From positions 31,830 to 95,829 of the forward strand of contig QCIJ01000004.1 in the NCBI GenBank assembly GCA_003216755.1: a DNA stretch of 64,000 bases. Direction: 5' to 3'. This document shows, one piece after another, positions 11,965 through 23,508 of the stretch. Both the position numbers and the translations under genes were made by a program. The stretch's first letter is position 1. Every line of letters starts with the position of its first letter. The notes beneath the pieces were generated by a model. That model made no database searches and was not told the origin of the DNA. It saw nothing but the letters and a program-made list of their open reading frames with translations. Source of the DNA: Prochlorococcus sp. AG-402-K22. Lineage in GTDB: Bacteria; Cyanobacteriota; Cyanobacteriia; PCC-6307; Cyanobiaceae.

Positions 11965-13548
11965 ATGAATGGGCAATATCCTCAAAAAAATGTTTTAGGT
12001 CAGTTAGCGATAGTTTTACATGCTCATTTACCTTATGTCAGAAAAAATGAAAAGAACTCCTTAGAAGAGGATTGGTTATTTCAGGCGATTTTGGAATGTT
12101 ATATACCATTACTTCAATCAATAGAATCTTCCAAAAATGAAAATTCTGAAAATACAAAACTTACTATTAGTTTGTCTCCAACATTATTATCACTTCTAAA
12201 TAGTAAACAAATTCAAGAAACTTTCCCAAGCTGGATTAAAACAAGGAATGATTTCTTAAACGAACTACCACTAGAAGAAAAAAATGCCTCTGCATTTTTA
12301 ATGAATAATCTCAATGACAAATACTTATATTGGCAAAATTGTTCTGGAAATTTAATTGAGAAGTTTAGGGTTTTAAATCACTCTGGAAATTTGGATATTC
12401 TTACTTGCGCTGCTACTCATGGATATTTGCCAATTCTAAGGGAGAATCCTGAAACTGTTAAAGGACAAATTAATACTGCAATTAGGAGCCATGAAAATAT
12501 TTTTGGAACAAAGCCTTTAGGTATTTGGTTGCCTGAATGTGCTTATTATGAGAATTTAGACGAAATACTAATTAATTCCGGGATAAGATATGCAATATTA
12601 GACGGTCATGGGATACTTAATGCCACACCCAGACCAAGGTATGGTGTTTACGCACCAATCTGCTCGAAAAAAGGTGTTGCCTTCTTCGGAAGAGATAGTG
12701 AGTCAACTTTGCCCGTTTGGTCTGCTAAAGATGGATTCCCTGGAGATAAAGTTTATAGAGAATTTCACAAAGATTTGGGATGGGAATTACCTATCTCCAA
12801 GCTCCAAAAGAAAGGTATCTCAACTAAAAGACCTTTGGGTTTGAAGTTTCATAAGATTACAGATGATAAGGCATCATTAGGGGAAAAGGCGTTTTACTTA
12901 GAAAATGAAGCCAAAAAGAGGGCTGCAGAACATGCTGATGCCTATCTTCTCGCGAGATCCAAACAATTAGAAAAATTAACATTATCCACTTCCTTTAAGC
13001 CCTTATTGGTAGCTCCTTTTGATGCAGAGTTGTTTGGTCATTGGTGGTATGAGGGACCTGTTTTTATTGAAAATATTTTAAAGAACTCTAGTAGATATTC
13101 AATTAAGTTTACAAATTTAAAAGAATTCTTACTTCAAAAACCAAAACTCCAGATTTGCGACCCTTCACCATCAAGCTGGGGGCAAGGGGGTTACCATAAT
13201 TACTGGATTAATGATGCAAATGCGTGGATCGTTCCAGAAATCACTAAAGCAGGCTCAACTTTTGTTGACTTGTGCAAGAAAAATTTTAATAGTGACTTGT
13301 CTACAAGACTTTTTAAGCAGGCAGCAAGAGAATTGCTTCTCTCTGAGTCCTCTGATTGGAGTTTTATTCTTAGGGCCGGTACTACCACTGAGCTTGCCAA
13401 AGAAAGGATAGAGAGACACTTATTTAGGTTCTGGAAATTAGTTGAAATGATTAAAAATAACTCTAGTATTAGTTTAAAATTCCTTGAAGATATTGAGGAA
13501 GAAGATAAAGTTTTCCGAGAGATTAATATTGATGATTGGCGAAAATAA
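11965..13548 (+). CDS. Glycoside hydrolase family 57 / DUF1957 (alpha-glucan branching enzyme type)
   Basis: LAIVLHAHLPYVR, GIWLPECAYYE, APFDAELFGHWWYEGP. Confidence 0.9.
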   Translation: MNGQYPQKNVLGQLAIVLHAHLPYVRKNEKNSLEEDWLFQAILECYIPLLQSIESSKNENSENTKLTISLSPTLLSLLNSKQIQETFPSWIKTRNDFLNELPLEEKNASAFLMNNLNDKYLYWQNCSGNLIEKFRVLNHSGNLDILTCAATHGYLPILRENPETVKGQINTAIRSHENIFGTKPLGIWLPECAYYENLDEILINSGIRYAILDGHGILNATPRPRYGVYAPICSKKGVAFFGRDSESTLPVWSAKDGFPGDKVYREFHKDLGWELPISKLQKKGISTKRPLGLKFHKITDDKASLGEKAFYLENEAKKRAAEHADAYLLARSKQLEKLTLSTSFKPLLVAPFDAELFGHWWYEGPVFIENILKNSSRYSIKFTNLKEFLLQKPKLQICDPSPSSWGQGGYHNYWINDANAWIVPEITKAGSTFVDLCKKNFNSDLSTRLFKQAARELLLSESSDWSFILRAGTTTELAKERIERHLFRFWKLVEMIKNNSSISLKFLEDIEEEDKVFREINIDDWRK

Positions 13549-13553
13549 AAGTA

Positions 13554-14765
13554 CTAATTTAACTTAAGCATTCCTAGTTTTACTTTTAAGGGTGAATTTA
13601 TAAACATCTTAGTCATTACGTAGATTAGTTTCGGAAGAGGAAGTGTATTTGTTAGAAAACCTACCCATTCTTTGGTCGATAATCTAAAGAAATTTGAGAA
13701 AAAGCTTCTTAACTTACTTTCATCAAAGCTCATTAATCTATTGAGCCCATATTGGTAAAGCTTGTGCCTTTGTGTTAATTCGTAAGGCCATAGGACATCC
13801 CAACCTTTTGTAGCTAACTCAAGTGAACCAAGATGAGAGTCCTTTAAAAAAATGGATAATTTTTCTGCAAGGAGCGGAGCCCTTCTTAGTAAAGATCCAA
13901 TCATGTATCCTGATGCAGGATGCACCATACTTGCAGCCCCTCCAAAACCAAGTACAAATTGTTTTTTAAATGGGAGGGGTAAATTCATTGGGAAAAGGCA
14001 GTTCTCTTCATGAAAGATTTCACTTACTTTAATACCTTTATTGTCAAGTCTTTTAAAAAGTCTTTTTTTAAGATTTTCTTGCGATAATGCCGGATAACTA
14101 GCTAATGATGTTTCTTCAACAAAAAATGTTTGATCGCCAAGATCCATTGCATAAAGAAAAGAAGGAGAAGATGATTTTTCTTCCTTATTTAAGTGATTTG
14201 GACGAAAATCCATTAAAACAAATTGTTCCTTATTAACCGGTGGAGATGAGAATTTGCCAACAATTCCGTAAGCGGCTTGTTGAGCGATTTTATTTTTAAG
14301 TGGTCTTTTTATAAAATTACTTTTATGGCCACTTGCATCAATAACTAACCTTGCCTTTATTTTTAGACCTGAATAACAAATTACTTCAGATAGTTTGTTT
14401 TTCTCTTTAATATCTTTTGCCGTTTCATTTAACCATTCAATTCCTTTACAATTTTTTAAAAGTTCATTTTGAAAGGCTTCTTGATTTATTAAACCATAAT
14501 CATAATTATGTTTTGTTGGAATATTCCCTTTTTTATTATTTCCATTCCCAAAATAACTAACTGTTTCGCACCATCTGTGAGATAACAAAGACTCTAACCC
14601 TAATTCCTCTAATTCAGATGCCCATATGCCATAAGTATTCTCCCATTTTTCATTTGGAGATTTTGTTGATATACCTTTTATATTTAAATCCTGTTTGGCT
14701 AATTCAGAAGCTAAACATAATGCTGCAGGACCGGAACCTAAAATTAAAATATCAAGTATTTCCAT
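13554..14765 (-). CDS. crtL: Lycopene cyclase (probably beta type)
   Basis: FAD-binding LILGSGPAALCLA, YGIWASELEELGL, FVEETSLA, GGAASMVHPASGYMIGSLLRRAP. Confidence 0.9.
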   Translation of the reverse strand: MEILDILILGSGPAALCLASELAKQDLNIKGISTKSPNEKWENTYGIWASELEELGLESLLSHRWCETVSYFGNGNNKKGNIPTKHNYDYGLINQEAFQNELLKNCKGIEWLNETAKDIKEKNKLSEVICYSGLKIKARLVIDASGHKSNFIKRPLKNKIAQQAAYGIVGKFSSPPVNKEQFVLMDFRPNHLNKEEKSSSPSFLYAMDLGDQTFFVEETSLASYPALSQENLKKRLFKRLDNKGIKVSEIFHEENCLFPMNLPLPFKKQFVLGFGGAASMVHPASGYMIGSLLRRAPLLAEKLSIFLKDSHLGSLELATKGWDVLWPYELTQRHKLYQYGLNRLMSFDESKLRSFFSNFFRLSTKEWVGFLTNTLPLPKLIYVMTKMFINSPLKVKLGMLKLN

Positions 14766-14788
14766 ATTATCTAATAAAGCATTTTCTC

Positions 14789-17386
14789 TTAATTTTCTTT
14801 CTCTGAGTTGAGTTTGTCTGTCTCTTCTGTTTGTTCGTGAGGAACTAATACAACTTCTGATAAATGATCGCCTTCATCTAATCTTTGCAATTTTACTCCA
14901 GTAGCGGCTCGAGATTGCTGAGAAATTTTATCTGCGTTTGTTCTAACTATTACACCTTTTTCGGTCACAAAAAGTAATTCTTCTCCTTCTCCGAGGACCT
15001 TCAAACAAACTAATTCATCATCTTTAATTCTAAATTTTATCGCCCTTAAACCCATCCCTGCTCTTTTCTGTAATCTAAACTGAGTTACGGGTACTCTCTT
15101 TCCTAGTCCAAAAGCACTGGCTATTAGTACCCAGGGACCTTCTGTAGAGTTAACTTCGAGATTTTCATCAATTTCTTTAGTAAGATGATCATTCTGAGCC
15201 AGTTGATCAACTAATTCAGATGTTAAAACATCCATAGATACTAGATTGTCTCCTTTTCTTAGGGTCATAGATTTAACTCCCCTTGCAGTCCTGCCAAGTG
15301 GCCTTAATTCGTTTATATCTAATCTGAAATGTATAGCCATTCCTGTTCTTGATCCAATTAAAACACTATCGCTTTCTTTGGATAATCTTACCCATGTTAG
15401 GGCGTCTCCATCTTCAAGATTAATTGCTATCAATCCATTCGAGCGAATTTTTGAGAAAGCAGAAAGTGAAGTTCTTTTTATAAATCCAGCCCTAGTTAGC
15501 ATTAATAAATAACAATCGTTATCAAAAGAATCTACGGCAACTAGTGAAGTTATTTTTTCTTCTCTTGGTATCGGCAGTAGTTGAACTGATGGAGTGCCTT
15601 TTGCAGTTCTGCTACTCATAGGAACTCTATATGCTGGGAGAGCATAAGCAACTCCTCTATCACTGAAAAGTAAAAGAGTATCATGATCGTTACAGCTTAT
15701 AAATAATTTAACTTCATCATCTCCTTGCGTCTTTGTCCCTGCTTTACCCCTTGACCCTCGACTAGTAGATTCAAATTCATTAACAGGCATCCTTTTTAAA
15801 TAACCTGCTTCAGTTAATAAAACAACTGATCTGTCATTGGCTATAAGATCAATATCATCTAGACCACCACCTAAATCTAATATCTCTGTTTTTCTTGGAG
15901 AAGAAAATCTTTCATCGATTTTATTAATTTCTTCAAGAATAATTTGAAGAATTCTTTCTTTACTATTCAATATTTGTTGATATGAGTTTATTTTTTGAGT
16001 TAATTCATCATGTTCAGCTTTAATTTTATCCGCCTCAAGGGCTGTTAATCTTCTCAACTGCATCTGTAAAATTGCTTCTGCCTGTGTGGAAGATAACTCA
16101 TGATCGGTTTGTAATTGTTCTCTAGCTGAGATTGTATCCTTTGCTGATCTTATTAGATTGATAATTTCATCCATAGAACCTAAAGCTAATAATAGGCCCT
16201 TTACAATGTGATCTCTATCTTCTGCCTTTTTTAATAAAAAACCTGTTCTTCTCCTTATTGTCTCTACCCTAAAATCAAGAAAAACATCTAACATTTTCCG
16301 AAGTGAAAGAGTTGTTGGTTCTCCTTTAACTAAAGCTAAAATATTCGCACTGAAATTATTTTGTAGAGGTGTTAATTTAAATAAGTTATTTAAAACCACT
16401 TGTGGATAGGCATCTCTTTTTAGCTCGATAACAATTCTCATCCCATCTCGATCACTTTCATCTCTAATATCAGAAATACCTTCTAATTTTTTCTCATTAA
16501 CCAAGTCTGCAATTCTCTCTATCAAGGCGGCTTTATTTGTTTGAAAAGGCAGTTCAGTTATTATTACAGCATCTTTTTCTGCCCTGCCAACTGATTTGAT
16601 TTGCTCTATATTTGCTACCCCTCTCATAGTTATTGAACCTCTTCCCGTTTTAAAAGTTTCTCTTATACCATCTCTGCCTAAGATTTGCCCCCCAGTTGGA
16701 AAATCAGGACCTTTAATTAGTTCAAAAAGCTCTCTATCTTCAATTGATGGGTTTTTAATTATTGATTTGAGACCATTAATTAATTCTCCTAAGTTATGGG
16801 GTGGAATATTAGTTGCCATTCCTACTGCTATTCCAGATGATCCATTTAAAAGCAGTTGAGGGATTCTTGCAGGTAAAACTGTAGGCTCTTGTTGAGAACC
16901 GTCAAAGTTATCAGCGAAATCTACAGTTTCAGATTCAATATCCTCTAGTAAACTTTCATCTGTAAGAGACTGTAGACGAGATTCTGTATATCTCATTGCT
17001 GCGGGAGGATCGTTATCCACAGAACCAAAGTTTCCATGACCATCTATAAGTGGCATCCTCATGGAAAAATCTTGAGCCATCCTCACCAAAGCATCATAGA
17101 CAGCAGTGTCACCATGAGGATGGTATTTACCAAGTACTTCTCCAACAACTCTGGCACATTTCCTGTAAGGTCTACTGCTGGTCAAACCAAGTTCATACAT
17201 TGCATAAAGAATTCTTCTATGTACAGGCTTTAATCCATCCCTTACATCTGGTAGCGCACGACCAACTATAACGCTCATCGCGTACTCAAGATAAGAGCGA
17301 GACATCTCATTTCTTAAGTCTGTTTGAATAATTCGATCGTTATCTTCGTTTAATCCAGAGTTACCGGAATCTACAATATCAGACAT
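14789..17386 (-). CDS. gyrA: DNA gyrase subunit A
   Basis: [43 protein letters not shown], GyrA-box-like [13 protein letters not shown]. Confidence 0.96.
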   Translation of the reverse strand: MSDIVDSGNSGLNEDNDRIIQTDLRNEMSRSYLEYAMSVIVGRALPDVRDGLKPVHRRILYAMYELGLTSSRPYRKCARVVGEVLGKYHPHGDTAVYDALVRMAQDFSMRMPLIDGHGNFGSVDNDPPAAMRYTESRLQSLTDESLLEDIESETVDFADNFDGSQQEPTVLPARIPQLLLNGSSGIAVGMATNIPPHNLGELINGLKSIIKNPSIEDRELFELIKGPDFPTGGQILGRDGIRETFKTGRGSITMRGVANIEQIKSVGRAEKDAVIITELPFQTNKAALIERIADLVNEKKLEGISDIRDESDRDGMRIVIELKRDAYPQVVLNNLFKLTPLQNNFSANILALVKGEPTTLSLRKMLDVFLDFRVETIRRRTGFLLKKAEDRDHIVKGLLLALGSMDEIINLIRSAKDTISAREQLQTDHELSSTQAEAILQMQLRRLTALEADKIKAEHDELTQKINSYQQILNSKERILQIILEEINKIDERFSSPRKTEILDLGGGLDDIDLIANDRSVVLLTEAGYLKRMPVNEFESTSRGSRGKAGTKTQGDDEVKLFISCNDHDTLLLFSDRGVAYALPAYRVPMSSRTAKGTPSVQLLPIPREEKITSLVAVDSFDNDCYLLMLTRAGFIKRTSLSAFSKIRSNGLIAINLEDGDALTWVRLSKESDSVLIGSRTGMAIHFRLDINELRPLGRTARGVKSMTLRKGDNLVSMDVLTSELVDQLAQNDHLTKEIDENLEVNSTEGPWVLIASAFGLGKRVPVTQFRLQKRAGMGLRAIKFRIKDDELVCLKVLGEGEELLFVTEKGVIVRTNADKISQQSRAATGVKLQRLDEGDHLSEVVLVPHEQTEETDKLNSEKEN

Positions 17387-17553
17387 ACAAAAAACCTTTT
17401 TTTAATAATAATCGGTGATTGTCATTATGAATAAAAAATAAGATATATTAAATTCCCAAATACTTACATTTACACACAAATCAAAATAAAACCTGTTGTT
17501 TTTGCTCAAACCTTGGCTTATTACCCCTTTAGTTGTTAATTTAATCTGAATAA

Positions 17554-18729
17554 ATGAAAAATTCCGTGAATATTGAACTTGGTCTAAACAAAAAAGTCAG
17601 AAGGGCTTATGGCATTGATGAAATAGCTTTAGTTCCTGGGAAGAGAACACTTGATTACGATTTAACTGATCCTTCTTGGTTAATAGGCGATTTTAAGAGA
17701 GAAGTGCCAATTGTTGCTAGTGCTATGGACAGCGTTGTTGATGTAAATACAGCAGTAGAACTTACCAAATTAGGTGCCCTAGGGGTTATTAATTTGGAGG
17801 GCATACAAACACGGTATGAAAATTCTGATGAAATACTAAACAAAATAGCATTAGTCGGAAAAAATGATTTTGTTCCATTAATGCAGAAAATATATAGTGA
17901 ACCAGTTAAGGAGGAGTTGATTTTAAAGAGAATAAATGAGGTTAAAGAAAGAGGAGGTATTGCTGCTTTTAGTGGAACTCCTCAAGCTGCCATTAAATTT
18001 ACAGAAATACTTAATGATTCCAAAATAGATTTATTTTTTCTTCAAGGAACTGTTGTTTCAACGGAGCATCTTGCTATGGAGGGTAATGAAACCTTAAATA
18101 TTAAAAAGCTTTGCCAATCTATGAAAGTCCCAGTTGTAGCTGGCAATTGTGTAACTTATGAAGTCGCTAAACTTCTTATGCAAGCTGGAGTTGCAGGATT
18201 AATGGTTGGTATAGGCCCTGGAGCGGCATGTACTTCAAGAGGTGTATTAGGAATTGGAATCCCTCAAGCAACTGCAATTGCCGATTGTAGTTCTGCACGA
18301 GATGATTTTTTCAAAGAGAGCGGTCGTTATATTCCTATTATTGGGGATGGAGGTATTGTGACGGGTGGAGATATTTGTAAATGTTTAGCATGTGGTGCAG
18401 ATGCTGTAATGATTGGCTCTCCGATAGCTAAATCCTCAAACGCTCCAGGTAAAGGATTTCACTGGGGAATGGCTACTCCAAGTCCTATATTGCCAAGGGG
18501 CACAAGAATTGAGGTTGGGTCTACAGGATCTTTAGAAAGGATAATAAAAGGACCTGCCTTGCTTGATGATGGTACCCATAATTTATTAGGTGCCATTAGA
18601 ACATCAATGAGTACTCTTGGGGCTAAAAATATTAAAGAAATGCACGAGGTTGAAATAGTAATTGCACCATCGCTTCTGACAGAGGGTAAGGTTTATCAAA
18701 AAGCTCAGCAGCTTGGGATGGGGAAATAG
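17554..18729 (+). CDS. guaB: IMP dehydrogenase-family protein without CBS domains (GuaB3 type)
   Basis: VPIVASAMDSVVDVNTA, GIGPGAACTSRGVLGIGIPQATAIADC, PIIGDGGIVTGGDICKCLACGADAVMIG; 391 aa, no Bateman insert. Confidence 0.9.
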   Translation: MKNSVNIELGLNKKVRRAYGIDEIALVPGKRTLDYDLTDPSWLIGDFKREVPIVASAMDSVVDVNTAVELTKLGALGVINLEGIQTRYENSDEILNKIALVGKNDFVPLMQKIYSEPVKEELILKRINEVKERGGIAAFSGTPQAAIKFTEILNDSKIDLFFLQGTVVSTEHLAMEGNETLNIKKLCQSMKVPVVAGNCVTYEVAKLLMQAGVAGLMVGIGPGAACTSRGVLGIGIPQATAIADCSSARDDFFKESGRYIPIIGDGGIVTGGDICKCLACGADAVMIGSPIAKSSNAPGKGFHWGMATPSPILPRGTRIEVGSTGSLERIIKGPALLDDGTHNLLGAIRTSMSTLGAKNIKEMHEVEIVIAPSLLTEGKVYQKAQQLGMGK

Positions 18730-18810
18730 TTTATTTAGTAAAAAATTATAAAAACTTAGAGAATCTAAGTATTAAATTGAACAAACTTCACATAAGGAGT
18801 TATTATTGAT

Positions 18811-18870
18811 TAATGGGGGAAACCCCATACTCCTCACACACTAAATCGCCCGATTAATCGGGCTTTTTTA
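18811..18870 (+). ncRNA. yfr1: Yfr1 small RNA
   Basis: TGGGGGAAACCCCA hairpin, conserved unpaired ACTCCTCACAC motif (18829-18839) and terminator GCCCGATTAATCGGGCTTTTTT; located between guaB and trxA as known for Prochlorococcus. Confidence 0.95.
18848..18869 (+). terminator. Rho-independent terminator of Yfr1
   Basis: GCCCGATTAATCGGGC stem (18848-18863) followed by TTTTTT. Confidence 0.93.
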
Positions 18871-18961
18871 GATATTTTTGTTACTTATATTATTTTATCT
18901 GTAATGAAATCATCACTTAAAAGAATTGCCTGCTAAATTTTCTAAAAGGAATACTTAAATT

Positions 18962-19285
18962 ATGTCATCAGCTCCAGCCGTAACTGATTCTTCATTTGAC
19001 AAGGATGTACTGCAAAGTGATCTGCCAGTATTGGTGGATTTTTGGGCACCATGGTGTGGTCCATGTAGGATGGTTGCACCAGTTGTAGAAGAAATCTCAA
19101 AAGACTTTGAAGGGAAAATTAAAGTTTTCAAATTAAATACAGATGAGAACCCAAATGTTGCGAGTCAATATGGAATTAGAAGTATTCCAACATTAATGAT
19201 CTTTAAAGGTGGTCAAAAAGTTGATACTGTGGTTGGTGCAGTACCAAAGGCAACCCTTTCGAGCACTTTAACAAAGCATTTATAA
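18962..19285 (+). CDS. trxA: Thioredoxin
   Basis: [21 protein letters not shown]. Confidence 0.97.
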   Translation: MSSAPAVTDSSFDKDVLQSDLPVLVDFWAPWCGPCRMVAPVVEEISKDFEGKIKVFKLNTDENPNVASQYGIRSIPTLMIFKGGQKVDTVVGAVPKATLSSTLTKHL

Positions 19286-19294
19286 AAAAGAGCT

Positions 19295-19912
19295 TTGCAT
19301 AAAATTGGACTTATAGACTATGGGATGGGTAACATTCATTCCGTAACAAAATCTCTAGAAAGTCTTGGGGAGGAAATAATTTTAATAAATGACTTTAATG
19401 AATCAAAGGCTTGTAAGGCGATAATACTTCCTGGTGTTGGAGCGTTTGATCCTGCGATGATTAATCTTATAAATACTGATTTGATATCTGATTTGAAAAA
19501 TTGGATTAATAGTGGAAAGTCTTTTTTAGGGATTTGTTTAGGTCTTCAACTCCTTTTTGAGTCTAGTGATGAAGGGAAAGTCCAAGGACTAGGGATCTTA
19601 AAGGGGAAAATACAAAAAATACCTAATATAGTTAATCAAAGAATTCCCCACATGGGCTGGTGCCAACTTTTGCCTACAAAATCAAATACTTTATTAGAGT
19701 TAGAAGAATCAAATAATTGGGTCTATTTTGTACATTCCTATCATGCAATCCCAGATGACATAAATATTATTGCAGCTCAGGTTAATTATGGTTCTGAAAA
19801 ATTAACTGCAATGATTGAGAATGATAATTTATTGGCCTGTCAATTTCACCCAGAAAAGTCTGGTAAAACTGGAGAAAAACTTTTGAGAAGATGGATAACT
19901 AATATTCAATAA
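19295..19912 (+). CDS. hisH: Imidazole glycerol phosphate synthase subunit HisH (TTG start)
   Basis: IGLIDYGMGNIHSVTKSLE, FLGICLGLQLLFE, CQFHPEKSG. Confidence 0.95.
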   Translation: MHKIGLIDYGMGNIHSVTKSLESLGEEIILINDFNESKACKAIILPGVGAFDPAMINLINTDLISDLKNWINSGKSFLGICLGLQLLFESSDEGKVQGLGILKGKIQKIPNIVNQRIPHMGWCQLLPTKSNTLLELEESNNWVYFVHSYHAIPDDINIIAAQVNYGSEKLTAMIENDNLLACQFHPEKSGKTGEKLLRRWITNIQ

Positions 19913-19926
19913 ATAGATAATTACGG

Positions 19927-20526
19927 ATGAAGACAAACTTAAGATTGATAGGTGGTAAGAGACTCCAAAGTCCAAATAACATTTACACAAGACCTACAAC
20001 TTTGAGAGTTAGAGAGGCTTTATTTAATATACTTAATAATAAAGTTGAAAATTGTAACTGGTTAGATTTATTTAGTGGAACAGGAGCAATATCATGTGAA
20101 GCATATAATCATGGGGCAAGAAAAATAATTGCAATTGAAAAAAACAAAAACAACTCAAAAATTTGCTTAAAAAATTTACTTTCTTTGCAGGATATAGATA
20201 ATAGGAAAAATGATATTGATGTTATTTGTAAAGACGTTTTGACCTGGACAAAACCAAATTATGAGAGAAACTTATCATCTAAAATTATTGATTTAAACAA
20301 ATTAAAATTTGATTTTGTTTATTTAGACCCACCGTATAATGGGAATTTCCATGAATTAGTTTTAAGTCAAATATTTAATTGTAATTTTTTAAAAAAGGAT
20401 TCAACAGTTATTTGTGAACATTCTCCAAACCTAATTATTAAAACAAGTACTTTGTGGGAAACTATAGATGTAAGAGATTATGGTCAGTCAAGATTATCAT
20501 TCTTAATCAATGTCCAACATACCTGA
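19927..20526 (+). CDS. rsmD: 16S rRNA (guanine966-N2)-methyltransferase
   Basis: [41 protein letters not shown]. Confidence 0.93.
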   Translation: MKTNLRLIGGKRLQSPNNIYTRPTTLRVREALFNILNNKVENCNWLDLFSGTGAISCEAYNHGARKIIAIEKNKNNSKICLKNLLSLQDIDNRKNDIDVICKDVLTWTKPNYERNLSSKIIDLNKLKFDFVYLDPPYNGNFHELVLSQIFNCNFLKKDSTVICEHSPNLIIKTSTLWETIDVRDYGQSRLSFLINVQHT

Positions 20527-20622
20527 ACCTCTTCTGTATTGATTCCATGCGCTTACGAATAATCCAAGAAGGGTTATTGGAACCAACCCTAAAACAATTC
20601 CACATAGAAGAGGCTCGATCAT
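20503..20622 (-). CDS. petG: Cytochrome b6f complex subunit V (PetG), 39 aa, not in ORF track
   Basis: Minus-strand translation [39 protein letters not shown]; overlaps the 3' end of rsmD. Confidence 0.96.
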   Translation of the reverse strand: MIEPLLCGIVLGLVPITLLGLFVSAWNQYRRGSGMLDID

Positions 20623-20678
20623 TTTTTTTGCTTTTTTTGAATTTCTTATTCACAATTGTTACATAGAGACTATTTTTT

Positions 20679-21065
20679 GTGTCAACATCTTCATCATCTG
20701 CAGCAGAAAGAAACTTTAAAAGAGAATTCTTAAATATTTTGTTTATTGTTTTTGTTGTTTTATTGATATGTTTTTTTATTTTTTTTGTAAATCATCATGA
20801 AAATAATAAATATATTATTGAAACTCTTGAGCTTAATGGCTCTGCTGAAGAAGGAGATGCTCTTTTCAAGATAAATTGTGTTGGATGTCATGGAATTTCT
20901 GCAAGAGGATTAGTTGGCCCAGACTTACACACAATAACTAAACGTATGAATGATAAAGAGATAATTAAACAAGTCACTGGTGGACTTACTCCTCCTATGC
21001 CAAGTTTTGAAATTGATCCTGTTAATATGTCCAATTTATTAAAATATCTTCATAGCCTTGAATGA
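20679..21065 (+). CDS. cytM: Cytochrome c, probably cytochrome cM
   Basis: N-terminal TM anchor, heme motif CVGCH, distal MPSFEI; next to petG. Confidence 0.85.
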   Translation: MSTSSSSAAERNFKREFLNILFIVFVVLLICFFIFFVNHHENNKYIIETLELNGSAEEGDALFKINCVGCHGISARGLVGPDLHTITKRMNDKEIIKQVTGGLTPPMPSFEIDPVNMSNLLKYLHSLE

Positions 21066-21820
21066 TTTTGGAGAAAAATATTTCTAATTTAAAGGTAATA
21101 TTAGTTGAACCAAATGGTCCTTTAAATGTTGGGAGCGTTGCCAGATTATGTTCCAATTTTGAAGTTGATGAATTAAGAATTGTTTCTCCAAAATGCGATA
21201 TATTCTCTTTAGAGGCAAAAAAAATGGCCCTTAAAGGTCAAAAATTTCTTGATCATTCTAAGATTTTTGATAATCTTGAAAAAGCAATTTTTGATTGTGA
21301 TTTAGTTATCGCGTCTTGTGGAAGAATTGATATAAGTAAAGATTTATTTTTTGAATCTTCTGAAGATATATTTAATTGGATTTTATCTTTTAAAAAGATT
21401 ACTAATTTAGCAATCATATTTGGCAGAGAAGATAGAGGTTTAACTAATAGCGAATTACTTCTGGCACATAAAACTTTTAATATCCCAACCTCTCCAAATA
21501 ATCCTTCTTTAAATCTTTCTCACGCAGTTTCAATAGTTTTGTATGAATTACATAAGTCTTCTAAAAGAAATTTTAATAGGGAGTTAGAAGTTTTTAATCT
21601 TGCATCATCAAAACAAATACAAGATTCATTTGTAGAGATTGAGGAAATGCTTCTGGGAGTTGGATACCTTTTAAAACATACCTCTAAGGTGAAAATAAAT
21701 AAATTTAAAAATTTTATTTTAAGGGCTAATACATCAATGCACGAGATGAATGTTTTAAGAGGAATTGTTCATCAAATAAATTGGTATTTAACCAATTCAA
21801 AAAAAATCAGAAATGAATGA
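21062..21820 (+). CDS. SpoU/TrmH-family RNA methyltransferase (TrmJ-like)
   Basis: VEPNGPLNVGSVARLCSNF, IFGREDRGLTNSEL, PSLNLSHAVSIVLYE. Confidence 0.9.
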   Translation: MILEKNISNLKVILVEPNGPLNVGSVARLCSNFEVDELRIVSPKCDIFSLEAKKMALKGQKFLDHSKIFDNLEKAIFDCDLVIASCGRIDISKDLFFESSEDIFNWILSFKKITNLAIIFGREDRGLTNSELLLAHKTFNIPTSPNNPSLNLSHAVSIVLYELHKSSKRNFNRELEVFNLASSKQIQDSFVEIEEMLLGVGYLLKHTSKVKINKFKNFILRANTSMHEMNVLRGIVHQINWYLTNSKKIRNE

Positions 21821-21931
21821 ATTAAATTAGTTTCCCCCCTCAGAAGATTTTTATTTAATAAGGATATTTACTAAAAACATTTTCTGAAGTAACATCTATT
21901 GATTATTTGAAAATTAAAGAAAACAAAAACT

Positions 21932-23020
21932 GTGAATACAACAAAGAAAAGAAGAGTTTTTCCTTTTACAGCTGTAATAGGTCAGGAAGAAATGAAATTA
22001 GCTCTTTTGTTAAATGTTATTGACCCAAGAATTGGAGGAGTGATGATTATGGGTGATAGAGGGACTGGAAAGTCCACTACAATTAGAGCTTTAGCTGATT
22101 TGTTGCCTGCTATAGATGTCGTTAAAGATGATCCATATAATAGTTCTTTAATTGATCCTGATTTGCAGAGCAAAGAAGTTTTGGAAAAAATTGTTCAAGG
22201 AGAAAATCTAGAGATTATTCAAAAGCAAGTTCCTATGGTTGATTTACCTTTAGGCGCTACTGAAGACAGGCTCTGTGGAACTATAGATATAGAGAAAGCT
22301 TTGAGTGAAGGTGTTAAGGCCTTTGAACCTGGGTTATTAGCTAAAGCTAATAGGGGTTTACTATATGTTGATGAAGTGAATTTACTTGATGATCATTTGG
22401 TTGATGTACTTTTAGATTCAGCTGCTTCAGGTTGGAATACAGTTGAAAGGGAAGGAGTCTCAGTTCGACATCCTGCGAGGTTTGTTCTTATCGGCTCAGG
22501 AAATCCGGAAGAAGGGGAATTAAGGCCCCAGCTATTAGACAGGTTTGGAATGAGTGTTGAGGTCAAGACAGTAAGAGATGCTGAATTAAGAGTTCAGGTA
22601 GTTGATCAAAGGACTTCTTTTGACGATAATCCTGATGAGTTTTCACTAAGTGTTGAGAAACAGCAGGATGAATTACAACAAAAGGTAATTAAAGCTCAAG
22701 AAATTTTAAAATCTGTTCAAATGGACGATGACCTTAGATTGAATATTTCTGCAATCTGTGGAGAATTAGATGTTGATGGTTTACGTGGAGATATTGTTAC
22801 AAATCGATCTGCGAGGGCAATTGCAGCCTTTGAGGGCAGAACTGAAGTGCAAGAGGATGATATAGCGAGGGTTATTTCATGTTCTTTAAGACATAGATTG
22901 AGAAAAGATCCTTTAGAGCAAGTTGATTCAGGTGAAAGAGTTATTCAAGCTTTTTGTAAAGTATTTGATTTAGATGAAAAAGAAAATCTTTCAAAATTTC
23001 AATTAACTGCAGAAGCTTAA
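21932..23020 (+). CDS. chlI: Magnesium chelatase subunit ChlI (GTG start)
   Basis: [60 protein letters not shown]. Confidence 0.97.
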   Translation: MNTTKKRRVFPFTAVIGQEEMKLALLLNVIDPRIGGVMIMGDRGTGKSTTIRALADLLPAIDVVKDDPYNSSLIDPDLQSKEVLEKIVQGENLEIIQKQVPMVDLPLGATEDRLCGTIDIEKALSEGVKAFEPGLLAKANRGLLYVDEVNLLDDHLVDVLLDSAASGWNTVEREGVSVRHPARFVLIGSGNPEEGELRPQLLDRFGMSVEVKTVRDAELRVQVVDQRTSFDDNPDEFSLSVEKQQDELQQKVIKAQEILKSVQMDDDLRLNISAICGELDVDGLRGDIVTNRSARAIAAFEGRTEVQEDDIARVISCSLRHRLRKDPLEQVDSGERVIQAFCKVFDLDEKENLSKFQLTAEA

Positions 23021-23025
23021 TTACA

Positions 23026-23499
23026 GTGAGAATAATTGGGATTGACCCTGGATTAGCTAGAGTTGGTTATGGGATTATTGAAATAGAAAATGAAAAAAAG
23101 ATATTATTAGATTGTGGTGTTATTGAGACAGGTAAAGATAAAAAAGAAGAGGATAGACTTTATGAGATATTCAAAGATCTTAATGAATTGATAAATCATT
23201 GGAATCCAAATGTGGCGGCTGTAGAAAAATTTTTCTTTTATAGATCAAGTACTACTATTAGTGTGGTGCAGGCTAGAGGCGTTATTATGATGGTATTGGC
23301 TTCTAAACAAATTAATGTTAGTGAATATTCCCCTGCTCAAATAAAGTTGACCATTGCAGGGTCTGGAAAAGCATCTAAGAAAGAAGTTCTTGATGCTGTA
23401 ATGTATAACTTAGAACTTAAAACCCCACCCAAACCTGATGATTCGGCAGATGCGTTGGCCATAGCGCTAACAAAATTAAATGAAGAAGGCTTCAACTGA
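23026..23499 (+). CDS. ruvC: Holliday junction endonuclease RuvC
   Basis: [36 protein letters not shown]. Confidence 0.96.
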   Translation: MRIIGIDPGLARVGYGIIEIENEKKILLDCGVIETGKDKKEEDRLYEIFKDLNELINHWNPNVAAVEKFFFYRSSTTISVVQARGVIMMVLASKQINVSEYSPAQIKLTIAGSGKASKKEVLDAVMYNLELKTPPKPDDSADALAIALTKLNEEGFN

Positions 23500-23508
23500 A
23501 TATTCAAC

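Noticed and set aside
20454-20666. 70-aa plus-strand ORF in the track
   Set aside because: Overlaps rsmD and is antisense to petG, which is unambiguous.
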